From NCBI GenBank assembly GCA_018697195.1, contig CM031878.1:63181471-63245470 (forward strand): a stretch of 64,000 nt of DNA, in the 5' to 3' direction. This stretch comes from Certhia americana. Taxonomy: Eukaryota; Chordata; Aves; Passeriformes; Certhiidae. This document shows positions 61,947 to 64,000 of this stretch, in pieces. The notes below the pieces were generated by a model that worked only from the letters and a program-made list of their open reading frames with translations, was not told the DNA's origin and searched no databases. The translations under genes and the position numbers were made by a program. Within the stretch, counting starts at the first letter, position 1. Every line of letters begins with the position of its first letter.

Positions 61947-62824
61947 GCAAGCACAAAGGCAGGCATTCATGCTGCCTAAGTGTTTCTCTGTTTTCTTAAA
62001 AACTGTCATCTGATATTTCATGCAAAGTTCTGCATTATTTATCAGTCTAAGGCACATCCTTTTTAAAACTCTTTTGCTTCCTGCGAACTTGTAACAAAAT
62101 TCATGAAATTAGTTCTTGTGATATTTGCGCTCGAAAGGTATGATTGCTTTTAGTCATGGGATTTGAAGAAAGTGAAAATTCATCTTCTTCAGGTCTTTGT
62201 ATCTTCTTCTATATTGCAGTGGTGGTACAGTTTTGAAGTCCCTCTGCCTTGGAATAAAAATCCAGGCCTGCATGCCATGATTTCATGGTTGTCTTTGTAA
62301 AGTAAAATATTTTTTCTGTTTCTAGTCTTTTATTCTTGCACTGAGTGTTTTTAGTCAGGTTGTTGTTTCAGCCCAGTATTGCTGTGTGTTTGATTCTTGC
62401 TCAGCCTCTCTTCATGTGGGTAATACCATTTCCTAAATTGCTCAATTATTGCTTCTGGTAGGAAGGGCAAATTATGCATGTTTTGAGATGCAGAATAATT
62501 GTCTACTAAAGGAGTTTATGAAAGATAAAATTCACTTTGTTGTCTTTGTTGAGAGTGATTTTTGGCTTTATGTACTAGAGTAGGTCAGAAGTGCGTGATG
62601 AAAACCTGTGGAGAAATAAGAGCAGAAGCTGAGAGAAAAGTTTTGAAAAAGGAAGAGGTATTTAAAGAATGATGGAGGCGGGAAGGGAGTAGGAGAAGGT
62701 ATAGAATATATTACATGATTGAAAAAATTAAATTGTGCTGCAACATCTGGATTTGATGGGTGAACCACTTGGGGAATAAGGAATTGTCTGGATGGTTGCA
62801 CTTAAAGGGTGTGGTCAATGACTC
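61947..62824. other. Intron, no gene seen
   Basis: AT-rich single-copy-looking sequence between provirus 2 and a CR1 copy. Purine-rich text near 62590-62690 produces short open frames on the minus strand without any recognisable domain. Confidence 0.5.
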
Positions 62825-63770
62825 AATGTCCAGGTAGAGACCTGGCGGTCATCAGATGTTGGTGTTGGAACTGGCCCTGCTAAACACCTTTGTCAGTGAC
62901 ATGGGCACTGGGATCAGAGCAGCCTCAGCAAACCTGCGGACAACACCAAGCTGTGTGGTGTAATGGACACATTGCAGGGAGGGGATGTCACCCAGAGGGA
63001 CCTTGACAGACCTGAGAGGGGCCTGTGTGAACCTCATGAAGTTCCACAGGGCCAAGTGCAAGGTGCTGCACCTGGGTCAAGGCAATTCCAACTACAACAT
63101 AAACAAAGGATGGTCAGAGAATGGATTGAGAGCAGCCCTGGGATGTGTTCAAGGACTTGGGGTGTTCATGGATGAGGAGTTCAACATGAAGGGGCAGCTG
63201 GACTCACAGTGCTATTGGGCTCCATCCAAAGCCCCATGGGCCACAGGGGAGGGAGGGCATTCTGCCCCTCTGTCCTGCTCTGCTGAGACCCCACCTGCAG
63301 AGCTGCCTTCAGCCCTGGTAGCCTCAAACTGAGAAGGATGGGGGGAGCAAGTCTAGAGGAAGCCATGCAGATGTTCAGTATGAAGCCCTCCCCTGTGGAG
63401 AGAGCCTGAGAATGCTGGGACTTCAGCCTTATAGAAGCCTTTCATTACCTTAAGGGAGGTTACAGGAGACAACAGAGGGTGTTCTGGAAGAGCATTAGTG
63501 ATAGAACAAGGAGTAATGGTTTAAACTACGCAAGAGTGGGTTCAAGATTACATATTTGGAAGAAATTATTTTCTGAAGAGTGGTGAGATCCTGGCACAGG
63601 ATGGCCAGAGAAGTTGTGACTTCCTCATCCTTGGAAATATTAAAGTCCAATTTGGACACACCTTTGAGACGTCTGGTCTAGTGGAAAGTGTTCCTGTCCA
63701 TGGGAGCAGGGTGTGAATGGCCTGATTTTTAGGGTCCTTTTCAACCTAAAGCATACTGTGATTCTATGAT
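62825..63770 (+). mobile_element. CR1 LINE, 5'-truncated, with 3' end
   Basis: The + strand reads CR1 ORF2 fragments in several frames: a FVSDMGTGI-like start near 62890, then VNLMKFHRAKCKVLHLGQGN (about 63030-63085), the conserved KAKCKVLHLG block, and GVFMDEEFNMKGQLDSQ. The 3' part (63400-63768) follows the avian CR1 order and ends CTGTGATTCTATGATG, the expected octamer tail ATTCTATG. Frameshifts and stops make it non-functional. It differs enough from the other two CR1 copies to be a separate insertion. Confidence 0.88.
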
Positions 63771-64000
63771 GTACCTTACTTCTCTGCTTTTGAATTGTCT
63801 TTTTATTCATGTTACCTGCTAGGAAAAACAGATTGCAAAATGGACTGCTGCCACTTTCTATTTTATTCTACTTCTTTCTGGCAGAAAGAAAGAGGATAAA
63901 AGTTTGGTGTTTGGGGTTATTTATATATCATGTAACTTACGTGAAATTACTGGTGTTACTAGTACTTTCCATGAGCTATTCAAGGAGCTTTAAATGCTTT
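63771..64000. other. Intron, nothing recognised
   Basis: The last 230 bases are AT-rich with no feature seen. Confidence 0.5.

Overview
This window looks like bird nuclear DNA, probably from a songbird or a close relative. It is AT-rich and intron-like, carries several 5'-truncated CR1 LINE copies with the avian 3' end, and holds two avian-type endogenous retroviruses (ERVs) plus several detached LTRs. The only host coding sequence I can support is one 77-bp exon on the + strand at 34289-34365. It has a good acceptor, a good donor and matching phases, and it encodes a leucine-rich-repeat segment that I recognise as FBXL17, an F-box/LRR protein. Almost everything else is therefore best read as two very long FBXL17 introns filled with transposons.

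Layout. 1-17351: upstream intron with a 100-N assembly gap (2319-2418), a decayed avian ERV LTR (about 5145-5735), a second LTR (6180-6476) related to the first provirus, a perfect 18-bp-arm palindrome (6885-6933) and a 48-T run. 17357-24084: a complete but decayed minus-strand class II (ERVK/betaretrovirus-like) provirus. It is LTR - PBS (elongator tRNA-Met) - gag - dUTPase/protease - RT/RNase H - integrase - LTR, has no env, and is flanked by a 5-bp duplication CCAGT. 24090-34288: intron with a minus-strand CR1 (26690-27695). 34289-34365: the FBXL17 exon. 34366-55188: intron with a possible 1.5-kb LTR-like element (35868-37370), a (GGTTT)13 tract and a CR1 copy split by a solo LTR (52585-53144) with a 6-bp duplication. 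55194-61941: a second complete minus-strand provirus, class III (ERVL-like). It is LTR - PBS (tRNA-Lys-like) - leader reading frame - gag - protease - RT/RNase H - integrase - LTR, has no env, and is flanked by ACTAT. 61947-64000: intron with another CR1.

How the parts relate. Both proviruses lie antisense to FBXL17, the orientation usually tolerated in introns. Both lack env, so each family probably spread inside the germ line rather than by reinfection. The first is heavily broken by stops and frameshifts and has a changed integrase catalytic residue. The second is much better kept: RNase H through integrase is interrupted only by two TGA codons. The most unusual item is a hydrophobic coding-like frame between the primer-binding site and gag of the second provirus (60640-61077). 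I do not recognise it as a standard retroviral gene.
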